This document shows, piece by piece, positions 1 to 7,135 of a DNA stretch of 8,622 nt (position 1 is the first letter of the stretch; each line of letters starts with the position of its first letter). Position numbers and translations under genes: made by a program. A model generated the notes under the pieces. The model did not search any database and was not told the DNA's origin. It was given only the letters and a program-made list of their open reading frames with translations. The stretch comes from UA16 sp965661575 (GTDB lineage Bacteria; Bacteroidota; Bacteroidia; Flavobacteriales_D; Sanyastnellaceae), in assembly GCA_965661575.1 (NCBI GenBank), contig CBFIEJ010000058.1:1-8622 (forward strand). The letters run 5' to 3'.

Positions 1-101
1 ATACGGTTTACCATTATCGGCTGACCTTCAAGTGGGGAACAGAAGAGGGGGTGTCGATCACAACTGAAACCCAATCGGGTTGGGTCAGTGTGTTGCGCTG
101 A
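1..101 (+). CDS. C-terminal tail of an unidentified protein (partial)
   Basis: From base 3 one frame is open to a TGA at 99-101 and reads about 32 residues: TVYHYRLTFKWGTEEG, then a short Thr-rich stretch, ending SGWVSVLR. The other two forward frames stop early, at 22-24 and by about 64. Alternating polar and hydrophobic residues suggest beta-strand, and third codon positions look like those of the neighbouring genes. The gene begins outside the window, so family and function cannot be assigned. It ends 63 bases before the next start codon on the same strand, so co-transcription is possible. The frame call is moderately secure; the fragment is too short for more. Confidence 0.45.
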   Translation, partial: TVYHYRLTFKWGTEEGVSITTETQSGWVSVLR

Positions 102-164
102 GCCCGTCGGTCAAAGATGCCGTTTGAATGACCTTTGGGCTTATTCTTGTACAAAATATCACCC

Positions 165-1238
165 ATGCCTTACCATTTTTCAAGACTTATTCTGTGTGTG
201 ATTGCGGCGTTCTTCTTCTGCTTGCCCAGCATTCATGTTCGAGCGCAAACCACTGCGAGCACAGATAATGCTGCGGTTTCAGATCGCTACGTGCGTGTGG
301 TGATGAACGATGGAAGTGTGAAGTTGGGGCAATGGCTCAGTGAAAATGCGGACATCATTCAATTGAGTACGCGCAATTTGGGTAAAATCAACATACCCAA
401 ATACCTCATCGCTCAAATGATGGACTTGACAGCATCAGAGTACGATCGATTGGGTACGTCACGTGCCACGCGCAACGGCCGCATCAATCCTCAGTCCAGT
501 CGTTATTTCTTTGCGCCTTCGGGAATCCAGTTGAAGCGTGGAGAGGGCTATTTTCAATCAAACATTGCTTTGAATTCGGTCAGCATTGGAGTGACCGACA
601 ACGTCACCGTCGGAGGTCTTTTGTCATTTGTAGGTGCCGGGGGATCGCTTAAAATTGGAAAGGAAGTTGCCGAAAATGTCCACGTCTCATTTGGTGGAAT
701 TGGCTTTAAAGATTACGTCGGCGAGTTGGATCGCCCGGTAGGACTGGTTTTTGCGAATATCACGTGGGGCACCGAAGATCGAAACCTAACTGTCAACATC
801 GGCACAGGGACAAGCATTTCGGGTGTGACAGAACCTCTGGCATGGTACGCATCGGATTCGACGAATTACGGAGGTAGCTACGTGGAATATGAATACACGA
901 TTACCGAGTACCAGGAGGAACGGATCAGGCCTCTGCTGCTGAATGTGAGCGGAATGGTGCAGATCTCAGACTTTAAGTGGCTGATCACCGAAAATTATTT
1001 CATTCAGAGCATGCGCAGCATGAGTTTAGTGACTGACTCGCCCATTGTGACGTATGCCAATCCCGTGTTTATGGGGTCCAGTAACTACAACGGTGCAAAT
1101 GGTGTCACCATTCTCTCTGTAGGCGTGCGCAATTTGAGTCAGCGAAATGGTTGGCTCTGGGATTACGGAATGGTGGGAGTGATTGGAGAGGATTTTGGGT
1201 TTGGTGCGCCTTGGGTTTCGGCCACATTGCCTTTTTAA
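165..1238 (+). CDS. Secreted hypothetical protein, probable outer-membrane beta-barrel
   Basis: The frame is open from a TTG at 135, but the ATG at 165 is the better start because it opens directly on a Sec signal peptide (MPYHFSRLILCVIAAFFFCL, cleavage near VRAQ). That gives 357 residues. Mature residues about 40-90 (RYVRVVMNDGSVKLG to IPKYLIAQM) look like a small all-beta module of the kind found in Bacteroidota envelope proteins that begin with a 'property of the surface changed by ...' strand pattern. After a linker, RYFFAPSGIQLKRGEGYF starts a Gly- and aromatic-rich stretch of short alternating strands, including GVTDNVTVGGLLSF and VSIGVRNLS-type segments. The chain ends in ATLPF; a C-terminal Phe is the usual outer-membrane beta-barrel sorting signal. 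I infer an outer-membrane protein of unknown role. A weak -7-like TATTCTTG sits at 142-149, but the nearest TTTG (123-126) is only 15 bases upstream. No terminator is seen after the stop. Confidence 0.8.
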   Translation: MPYHFSRLILCVIAAFFFCLPSIHVRAQTTASTDNAAVSDRYVRVVMNDGSVKLGQWLSENADIIQLSTRNLGKINIPKYLIAQMMDLTASEYDRLGTSRATRNGRINPQSSRYFFAPSGIQLKRGEGYFQSNIALNSVSIGVTDNVTVGGLLSFVGAGGSLKIGKEVAENVHVSFGGIGFKDYVGELDRPVGLVFANITWGTEDRNLTVNIGTGTSISGVTEPLAWYASDSTNYGGSYVEYEYTITEYQEERIRPLLLNVSGMVQISDFKWLITENYFIQSMRSMSLVTDSPIVTYANPVFMGSSNYNGANGVTILSVGVRNLSQRNGWLWDYGMVGVIGEDFGFGAPWVSATLPF

Positions 1239-1251
1239 GTCCAAGCTTTTC

Positions 1252-1386
1252 TCAGCGTTCTCCCATTTGATCGAATCGATAATTGCGGAAGCACATGTCA
1301 ATCTGTTCTTTTGGGTCCATTGCAAATGGACCACAGGAATAAAGTGGTTCATCGGGTGGCTGGCCGCCAAGCAATAAGAATTCGCA
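1252..1386 (-). pseudogene. Relic of a pirin-family gene (C-terminal end only)
   Basis: Read on the reverse strand from 1386 to a TGA at 1252-1254, the sequence encodes CEFLLLGGQPPDEPLYSCGP followed by FAMDPKEQIDMCFRNY and a short tail ending MGER. This follows the C-terminal signature of pirins (cupin-fold proteins): LLLxGxPxxEPhxxxGPFVMNTxEEIxxAhxDYxxxxMG. Pirins are normally about 230-290 residues, and only about 44 are recognisable here. Immediately upstream the reading frame loses all family resemblance, and beyond 1498 the DNA belongs to another gene on the opposite strand. A second frame (1395-1448, KLFKFVSRAGQFMLFGSG) might be further, frameshifted pirin sequence, but that is weak. 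The natural stop is kept and no plausible start or cupin motif remains, so it is called a degraded remnant left after loss of its 5' part. It lies convergent to the gene ending at 1238, 13 bases away. Confidence 0.65.
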
Positions 1387-1445
1387 GTGCCGCGTCCAGA
1401 GCCAAAGAGCATGAATTGTCCTGCACGTGAGACGAATTTGAATAG

Positions 1446-1478
1446 TTTGGAATCTCGTCCAATAACACAATACCTTGC
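1446..1478 (+). promoter_or_regulatory. Possible Bacteroidota-type promoter of the 1498 gene
   Basis: TTTG at 1446-1449 is followed, 21 bases later, by TACCTTGC at 1471-1478. This partly matches the Bacteroidota primary-sigma pattern TTTG-N(17-23)-TAnnTTTG, with two mismatches in the -7 element. It would place the transcript start around 1484, some 14 bases before the ATG. It lies just beyond the recognisable pirin remnant. The call is weak because the -7 element is imperfect. Confidence 0.3.
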
Positions 1479-1497
1479 AACACCTAAGAAATATCTC

Positions 1498-2658
1498 ATG
1501 AAACATTTTTACTTACTCCTTTTCTGTGTTGCTGCCTTTGCGGTGCAGGCTCAAAACATCCAGCGTGAAAGCATGCAGGTTGAGTACATCAGCCGGCCGA
1601 GTGAACCGCTCCCCAATGGTATTTCCACGTATGAGGTGACTGTTTCTCAAGTATACAAGGACATCTACCAAGATGAGTTAGCTCAATGGGAAATCGACAC
1701 CAAGGTTGCTCAAGAGAATTATGACAAGGAAATGGAAGCGTACAACGCCAAAGGAACGGGAGCCAAGTTGCTCGAACGTGCTCTATTGGACGAGAAGAAA
1801 CCAGCCTTGCGTTTACCTGCAAAGCCTGTGCGCACCGAAAAAATATTTGAAGCCAACATTGTTGGGTCCAAAGTCAATATGGAAGGGATGACTCGAACGG
1901 CCGGAGGAGCTGTCGTCAACTTGGAGATTCAGCAATTTGAATCCATGCCTTATGAAGATCAAAAGCAAGAGATCAAGGCCAAGGATGGCAGTGTTTCTTA
2001 CAAATACTACCGGACGATGCAGTATCGGCAGCTGATAGGCATGTCGTTGAGTTTGCCCGACGGATCCGTTGTTGCAGATGAAGTCATGGGAGACCAAGCG
2101 TTTTACTCGACGTTCACGAGCAATAAATATGCTTCGAAGTCGGCCTTGAACAAGTCATGGAATCAAACCTCCATCAACGATCGGTTGAGCATGACAGCTG
2201 TGCAAACCGCGGCAGACGCAGCGAATAAGGTGCTGAACGATCGCTTTTGTTTCTCCACAAAGAAGCGTCCGATGACCATATATCACGCGAAGACGACTAA
2301 GAAAGTCAATTACACCGATCTGAACAATGCGGCATTCGACATGGAGATTGCAATGGAAAAGTACTTGTCAGATCAAGCCGCTTCAATGGCCGGGATTGCG
2401 AAGTGTGCAGAGGTCTGGACGACTGCATTGGCAGAAGCTGATTTTGATAACAAAAAGGCTCGAATAGACGCGAAGGTTGCCGGTTTGCTGTACATCAACT
2501 TGATCAATGCCAACATTTGGCTTGAGCAGTACGATGAAGTCGATAAGCTCTTTGACCAAATGCGACGCGTTCCTACCAAGCGAGGCGCGGAAGGAACTGC
2601 AGAAGGATTGGATACATTCTCAGAAGAGCAAAGAAGACGGAAAGAGGCCAACTCGTAA
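1498..2658 (+). CDS. Secreted protein of unrecognised family with TPR-like C-terminus
   Basis: The frame is open from 1387, but ATG 1498 begins a clean Sec signal peptide (MKHFYLLLFCVAAFAVQAQ, cleavage after VQA), giving 386 residues. I do not recognise the family. Residues about 20-60 look beta-rich (MQVEYISRPSEPLP, then a GISTYEVTVSQV strand). They are followed by a charged helical segment (about 60-100: QWEIDTKVAQENYDKEMEAY) and a second beta-rich part (about 115-200) containing YKYYRTMQYRQLIGMSLSLP and PDGSVV. The last third is mainly helical: ANKVLNDRFCFSTKKRP, then paired helices around residues 270-360 (AKVAGLLYINLINANIWLEQ, YDEVDKLFDQMR) resembling a tetratricopeptide hairpin, then a charged, probably disordered tail (EEQRRRKEANS). 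A periplasmic or envelope scaffold role is a guess. It converges on the CotH gene, with 34 bases between the stop codons. Confidence 0.85.
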   Translation: MKHFYLLLFCVAAFAVQAQNIQRESMQVEYISRPSEPLPNGISTYEVTVSQVYKDIYQDELAQWEIDTKVAQENYDKEMEAYNAKGTGAKLLERALLDEKKPALRLPAKPVRTEKIFEANIVGSKVNMEGMTRTAGGAVVNLEIQQFESMPYEDQKQEIKAKDGSVSYKYYRTMQYRQLIGMSLSLPDGSVVADEVMGDQAFYSTFTSNKYASKSALNKSWNQTSINDRLSMTAVQTAADAANKVLNDRFCFSTKKRPMTIYHAKTTKKVNYTDLNNAAFDMEIAMEKYLSDQAASMAGIAKCAEVWTTALAEADFDNKKARIDAKVAGLLYINLINANIWLEQYDEVDKLFDQMRRVPTKRGAEGTAEGLDTFSEEQRRRKEANS

Positions 2659-2661
2659 CCT

Positions 2662-2687
2662 CAGATCGCACGCGTGATAATCGTCTG
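2662..2687. terminator. Possible shared terminator hairpin between convergent genes
   Basis: The 34-base gap between the two convergent stop codons holds an imperfect inverted repeat: CAGA-T-CG at 2662-2668 against CG-TCTG at 2682-2687, with one bulged T. The loop contains the self-complementary CACGCGTG. There is no long T-run on either side, so this is weak as an intrinsic terminator. It is the only structure that could end both transcripts here. Confidence 0.25.
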
Positions 2688-2692
2688 GCTGT

Positions 2693-5600
2693 TTAACGCT
2701 GGATGACCATTTTGAATGCATTTGGCCCGGAGCGCACGACATAAGTGCCTTCGGGCCATTCATTTGTTGGGACTTGCACGCGCACCACCGAAGATGAGGC
2801 TTCCGTTGCGGGCGCACCTTGCCATACACATTGGCCAAGCGCGTTGTAAACACTGAATGGCTTGGCTTGTGGCATCTCAAAGATGAAGGCGTCCTGTGCT
2901 GGGTTTGGCCAGAGTTTGAACGCATGGTCGGCGTGGAGCCATTCAACGTTTACACTGTTGGCATCGAATGCAGGCGAGACAGAGGAGCAGCCATCGAAGA
3001 AGACCTCTGCCGTGTAATCGCCGTCCAGTTCGGGCGCCCATTCCATCCCCGATCCTACAAAGTTTCCGTCCATGGACCAGGCGATAGAATCCGCATAGGG
3101 GATGTTTTCGAGGTCAACCGAAAGAAGTCCTTCTGTGCTCACAATGGCGACCGCAGCATTTTCCGGACAAGGTTCAAAGCGCGCCCGGTAAAGGTCGTTG
3201 GTGAAGATGGAGACTGTGGTGGTTCGGACGTCGGCATTCATGTTTCCAGCAATGATGTGCTGGTTGTTGTCCCAACTGTCGAACATCCAACCTTCCTCTG
3301 CAATGGCCTCCAGCTGTATGGGGCAATCTTCAAAGTAAACACCTTCCCATGGTAGTGGTCCCGGTGTAATGGTGTTGACCCGCACGGTGCCGGCAGGAGG
3401 TGGAAATACATCCAACGTGCAGTCGAAATCAGCGGGCAGACCAAAGCTGCTCTTCAAGTGGGAGCGTGCAGTGTTGACGCGATTGGAATTGTATGAAGTT
3501 AAATTGCTGATGGCGTTGATCCAGTCCGCATAGGAGCCAGGAGAATTCCACCGGTCGATGTGGTGAGGCATCGTAGCGCTCATCATTGCCACCGTTTCGG
3601 AAACGTCAGCATTGAAGTTTTCAGGTTGGAATATGGTGTTGACGAGGTCGGCATAGCGGTTGATGAACCGGATCCGAAAGGCATTGTTGAGCAAGACCTT
3701 GTCAAACAAATTGCTGTGCACGGATGGGAAGCCTGGATTTCGTGCCCAGTCGATGAAATTGTCGTTGACGCTGGCACCGAAAAAGCCAAATCCGGCATCT
3801 GTGTCGTACATCAAATACCGCCAAGGTTGGTCAGGAGCGGCTCGGAATGTTTTGATGTTATTCAGCCCCCAAGCCAAGCCGAGCCAATCGGTGTTTTGCG
3901 CATAGGTTTCGAAAACGAAGTAGTCGATGTAGTTCTCAATGTCAAAATGCGCTTCAAAGGCACTCAAAAAGTTTGTGCCAAACGGAGAGGCCGCGAGTAA
4001 TTCCGTAGCACCGGAAAGAAAGTCTTGATCAGAACCTGCGAGTACAGCTGTTGGCGACATCAGATCGACCTCATCTTTTTCGACAAAGTATTCGTTGGCA
4101 ATGAAGTGTTCGTCCGTTTTCTGTCTGACACCGTAGAGTCCCCAAAATTCTCCATTGAGGTACAGAATGGCCGGTCGCCAATTGCTCGCCAAGTTGTGCG
4201 TCCTGCGAGCCATGCGGGAATACATAGCGTCTTGGAGTTTGGTGGCCCAACTGTGCTGTCCACCATTTCGCAAATTCAAGTTGTTGAAGGAAGTGATGTA
4301 GGGAGTGTCGTCAAACACAGGATAGTCGAAGTCTCCGGTGTATTCTCCTCGAAAATCCAGTCGAAACGATCGCTGCGGTTCGGCACGGGACCAGCCGCCG
4401 TGAATTTCCAAATCCAACTGTTCTTTCAGCTGTGAGGTGCCATTGGCGTCGAAATACTCGAGCCGCGAAAACCGGGACCAAGGTTGCCAGAAATTCGAGC
4501 CGAAATAGGGGTAATCGGGCTCGGGATTTGGACCGGATACGTAGATGCCAGTGTTGTAGTCCCACAAGTGATCTTCATCTGTAACGATGGAGAAAGTGGG
4601 CACCTGGGGTGTGAATTCGTCAATGATGTAGGTGAAGTCACTGACTTCACTTGGAATCGAATTGCCGTCCTCATCCCAGGCACGAAGGCTGAGAACAGTG
4701 GAGGCATCAAATGCCAGACCTCCTTGCGGAAAAATTGGATCGCTGCTGGTGGGATAGTCACCATTTGTGGTGTAGCGAATGATTTGATTTGATTCGGCGT
4801 TGTTCAAGTCGACAGCTAGGGGTGAATCATACCAGCCAGAAGGAACTGTAGCTTCGGCTTCTTCTTCAAATCCGTCGAAACAGGCCGTATCATTGTTTGC
4901 CTCGTCGGGTGTGGGCGAATCGAAAATACACCAGTCTGTTTGATTGCCTTCCGGACGTCCTACAGAAAGACCAAACGTCAAGTCAGGATGCAGAGGCAAC
5001 GCATCGTTGACTGCACCTTCAGCATCGTACCAAACCACAGCTTCACCCGGGCTCAATTGAAAGGATGTGTGCATGATTGCGTCGTAGTCAGGCCACCAAG
5101 ACGGTGGTCCGGGCCAAGCGGTATTTGTGCCGTCTTTTCGAGTCAAGCCTAAAAATGGTCGAATCGATAAATCACTGGATTCGCTGCCACTGTTGTGAAC
5201 TTGCACCGCGAAGACATTTTCGCCTTCTACCAGCCAAGATTCCAATTCGCTTGCATCCCAGATGAATTGTTCAGGGGCATTTCCTTGGTACAAATTGGCT
5301 TCAACCCATGTGTTTGCGAAGTCGTTGTAGTTTCCCATCACTCCGCCCATGCTGGCAGATCGCACAATCTCAATTCCATTGAGGTAAGCGATGAAGCCAT
5401 CGTCATAATCAACCGCGGCAGACAGGTAGCCCCAGTCCAACGGATCTTCGATGGTGAATGATTTCCTGAGAAAGATGACGTCGGCATTTACGACCGTAGC
5501 ATCATCGCCATCGGCATACCCAAAACCACCGGGTCCGGTATTCCAGTCGCTGTCATCGAATCCCGCAGTCTTCCAGTTGCTCGATGGATTACTCGTTGGA

Positions 5601-5950
5601 ACGAGGTAATGCCACTCATCTGAATCCAAGGCTGCGAGCTGCCAATTTTCTGGCACGTAAGACTTGTCTTCACCCGAAGCTAAAATGAGCAGCCTTTCGC
5701 CGGGTTCCAACGCAATTGCAGGAAGCTCCCAACCGCTGTCGAAATCGAATTCATCATTGATTCGATGCCCTTGCAAATTCACGGCTAAGTTCCCATCATT
5801 CCGCAACTCGATCCAGTCAGAAGTGGATCCATCATTGGCAGTCCATCCGTCATTGGCTGATGCCTCTGAGACCACTAGTTGTGCTTGGCCACTCGAGATT
5901 TGCAAGGTCCAAATCACTGTGAGGAGGAAAGCTGCTTTTTTCGTCAACAT
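2693..5950 (-). CDS. CotH-kinase-like multidomain protein secreted by T9SS
   Basis: Start ATG at 5950 was chosen because MLTKKAAFLLTVIWTLQISS is a signal peptide (cleavage near GQA|Q); upstream in-frame codons look non-coding. It encodes 1085 residues. Domains in order: lamin-tail-like beta domain at about 25-95 (DWIELRNDG, LEPGERLLILASGED); a galactose-binding-like jelly roll at about 115-270 (FDDSDW, GGFGYADGDD, DDGFIAYLNGIEIVR); a second lamin-tail-like piece around 290-345; a chitobiase-like Ig fold at about 370-445 (IRYTTNGDYP); the CotH domain at about 450-835, with EIHGGWSR near 515, LYLNGEFWGLYGVRQKTDEH near 597-615 and WRYLMYDTDAGFGFF near 710-724; an InlB/Gly-Trp-type beta repeat at about 850-925; an Ig-like domain; and a type A T9SS sorting domain from about 1011 (FKLWPNPAQD to FKMVIQR). 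CotH proteins are atypical protein kinases in spore coats; the substrate in Bacteroidota is unknown. The product is likely cell-surface attached or released. It is divergent from the PqqB-like gene. Confidence 0.93.
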   Translation of the reverse strand: MLTKKAAFLLTVIWTLQISSGQAQLVVSEASANDGWTANDGSTSDWIELRNDGNLAVNLQGHRINDEFDFDSGWELPAIALEPGERLLILASGEDKSYVPENWQLAALDSDEWHYLVPTSNPSSNWKTAGFDDSDWNTGPGGFGYADGDDATVVNADVIFLRKSFTIEDPLDWGYLSAAVDYDDGFIAYLNGIEIVRSASMGGVMGNYNDFANTWVEANLYQGNAPEQFIWDASELESWLVEGENVFAVQVHNSGSESSDLSIRPFLGLTRKDGTNTAWPGPPSWWPDYDAIMHTSFQLSPGEAVVWYDAEGAVNDALPLHPDLTFGLSVGRPEGNQTDWCIFDSPTPDEANNDTACFDGFEEEAEATVPSGWYDSPLAVDLNNAESNQIIRYTTNGDYPTSSDPIFPQGGLAFDASTVLSLRAWDEDGNSIPSEVSDFTYIIDEFTPQVPTFSIVTDEDHLWDYNTGIYVSGPNPEPDYPYFGSNFWQPWSRFSRLEYFDANGTSQLKEQLDLEIHGGWSRAEPQRSFRLDFRGEYTGDFDYPVFDDTPYITSFNNLNLRNGGQHSWATKLQDAMYSRMARRTHNLASNWRPAILYLNGEFWGLYGVRQKTDEHFIANEYFVEKDEVDLMSPTAVLAGSDQDFLSGATELLAASPFGTNFLSAFEAHFDIENYIDYFVFETYAQNTDWLGLAWGLNNIKTFRAAPDQPWRYLMYDTDAGFGFFGASVNDNFIDWARNPGFPSVHSNLFDKVLLNNAFRIRFINRYADLVNTIFQPENFNADVSETVAMMSATMPHHIDRWNSPGSYADWINAISNLTSYNSNRVNTARSHLKSSFGLPADFDCTLDVFPPPAGTVRVNTITPGPLPWEGVYFEDCPIQLEAIAEEGWMFDSWDNNQHIIAGNMNADVRTTTVSIFTNDLYRARFEPCPENAAVAIVSTEGLLSVDLENIPYADSIAWSMDGNFVGSGMEWAPELDGDYTAEVFFDGCSSVSPAFDANSVNVEWLHADHAFKLWPNPAQDAFIFEMPQAKPFSVYNALGQCVWQGAPATEASSSVVRVQVPTNEWPEGTYVVRSGPNAFKMVIQR

Positions 5951-5953
5951 GCT

Positions 5954-5983
5954 CAAAAATACAGAACAACGAATAAGGCGCAA
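5954..5983 (-). promoter_or_regulatory. Bacteroidota-type promoter for the CotH gene
   Basis: On the reverse strand TTG (5983-5981) is followed after 19 bases by TATTTTTG (5961-5954), a perfect TAnnTTTG -7 element at a usual spacing. It ends only three bases before the ATG at 5950. The transcript would therefore be leaderless or nearly so, unless the element is fortuitous. The 162-base divergent region also serves the plus-strand gene at 6113, for which no clear promoter is visible. A near match, TCAATTTG at 6034-6041, lacks a properly spaced partner. Confidence 0.4.
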
Positions 5984-6112
5984 GGGATTTTGCATCTTAG
6001 AATGGTGGAATCGAAGGTTTTGGTCCGTGACTGTCAATTTGGGGCGAGTTGCACGTTGCGTGAGCATGGATGGCATGGCTTGCGCATTGCTTTTTTTGCG
6101 ATCTTCCCCTTC

Positions 6113-7105
6113 ATGGTACGCTTGAGATTTGTGATTCTTCCATGCATGTTGAGCATGCTTTTGATGGGTTGTAACCATCGGGCTGCAGACAACGTGGTGT
6201 CATCGCCTGGTCATGCATTGAAAGGAGGAGTGCTTCAAAATAGTCCGGTGTTGCATGTGCTGGGTACACTCCAAGATGGGGGAGCGCCGCACATGGGGTG
6301 CGATCGTCCGTGTTGTCGAAATCTATTTTTGCGACCAGCCACCGACCGCAAGGTGGTTTCTTTGGGAATTTCTGATGAGACGGAAGCGGGAGGAGAATTG
6401 GCCATGTTCGAGGCCACTCCCGATGTCGCCAGTCAATTGCATGCATTGCAATCAGCTGCGGGTCTCACAGACGTACTTCCATCCATTTTCTTAACGCACG
6501 CCCACATTGGTCATTACGCTGGATTGATGAACCTTGGAAGGGAAGTGCTTGGAGCCGTGGGGGTTCAGGTTTATGCGATGCCTCGTTTTCGCGCGTTTTT
6601 GGAATCCAATGGACCTTGGGACCAACTGGTATCCTTGGGCAATGTTGAGCTTAATTCCCTCCAAGCAGATTCATTGGTTCAGGTCACCAAACGGGTGCAG
6701 GCCAGGCCTATTTTGGTTCCACATCGGGATGAATATTCTGAAACGGTCGGCTACCGCATCCTAGGTCCCAACCGCAGCGTCTTATTCATTCCGGACATCA
6801 ACAAATGGGGGCTCTGGGACCGGGATCTCGCCAAGGAACTGGCTCTTGTGGATCGGGCATATTTGGATGCGACCTTTTTCGATGCTTCAGAGGTGGGAAA
6901 CCGGGACATGTCAGAAATTCCGCACCCTTTCATGGTGGAAACAATGGCGCTTTTGAGTGAATTGAACGCCTCAGAAAGAGCCAAGATTCAATTCATTCAC
7001 CTGAATCATACGAACCCTTGCTTGTCCGATACTTCGGTCGCGTATCGGCAAGTCCTGGAAGCAGGATTTCAGGTGGCACGCATGCACGATGAATATCCAT
7101 TGTGA
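6113..7105 (+). CDS. PqqB-like metallo-beta-lactamase-fold lipoprotein
   Basis: The frame is open from 5879, but ATG 6113 starts a lipoprotein signal peptide (MVRLRFVILPCMLSMLLMGC, lipidated Cys20), giving 330 residues. From residue 47 it reads LHVLGTLQDGGAPHMGC, the opening strand of PqqB-type MBL proteins. A cysteine cluster follows (Cys63, Cys67, Cys68 in GCDRPCC). The metal motif is THAHIGHYAGL at 128-138 (His129, His131, His134), with Gly where most MBL enzymes have Asp. Further expected ligand regions are VPHRDEYSE (His204), FIPDINKW (Asp228), LDATFF (Asp252), EIPHPF (His271) and FIHLNHTNP (His296, His299). Relatives in Bacteroidota are usually annotated as MBL-fold hydrolases or PQQ biosynthesis protein B; true PqqB hydroxylates tyrosine of the PqqA peptide. 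Here no pqqA, C, D or E is nearby and the protein is membrane-anchored, so the substrate is unknown. It lies 30 bases upstream of the di-haem lipoprotein gene and is likely co-transcribed with it. Confidence 0.88.
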   Translation: MVRLRFVILPCMLSMLLMGCNHRAADNVVSSPGHALKGGVLQNSPVLHVLGTLQDGGAPHMGCDRPCCRNLFLRPATDRKVVSLGISDETEAGGELAMFEATPDVASQLHALQSAAGLTDVLPSIFLTHAHIGHYAGLMNLGREVLGAVGVQVYAMPRFRAFLESNGPWDQLVSLGNVELNSLQADSLVQVTKRVQARPILVPHRDEYSETVGYRILGPNRSVLFIPDINKWGLWDRDLAKELALVDRAYLDATFFDASEVGNRDMSEIPHPFMVETMALLSELNASERAKIQFIHLNHTNPCLSDTSVAYRQVLEAGFQVARMHDEYPL

Positions 7106-7130
7106 GTCGATTCTGAAATCTGTATCTTTT
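7100..7130 (+). promoter_or_regulatory. Possible promoter between the PqqB-like and di-haem genes
   Basis: TTG at 7100-7102 and TATCTTTT at 7123-7130 are 20 bases apart, close to the TTG-N(17-23)-TAnnTTTG pattern with one mismatch. The -7 element ends five bases before the ATG at 7136. It would therefore give an almost leaderless message from that ATG, or a normal leader if translation begins at the in-frame ATG at 7187. It could add transcription to that coming from the gene upstream. Confidence 0.33.
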
Positions 7131-7135
7131 TTGTC

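Noticed and set aside
1026..1499. Reverse-strand open frame of 157 codons overlapping the end of the barrel gene
   Set aside because: Most of it is antisense to the barrel gene. Only the neighbouring frame (1252-1386) carries a convincing family signature; the string at 1395-1448 is mentioned with the pirin relic.
2819..3355. Forward-strand open frame of 178 codons opposite the CotH gene
   Set aside because: It lies wholly within the antisense of a well-supported gene, has no signal peptide or recognisable motif, and its composition looks like a mirror of that gene's codons.
3560..4435. Two further forward-strand open frames opposite the CotH domain
   Set aside because: Both are antisense shadows with no family motif and no plausible upstream signals; the reverse-strand CotH motifs explain the sequence.
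6091..6097. Run of seven T before the PqqB-like gene, considered as a phase-variable tract
   Set aside because: It is short, lies 16 bases upstream of the chosen ATG and outside the coding frame, and there is no nearby promoter whose spacing it would change convincingly.
5664..6125. Forward-strand open frame of 153 codons running into the divergent intergenic region
   Set aside because: It is antisense to the CotH signal peptide and lamin-tail region, without motif, and overlaps the better-supported start of the PqqB-like gene in another frame.
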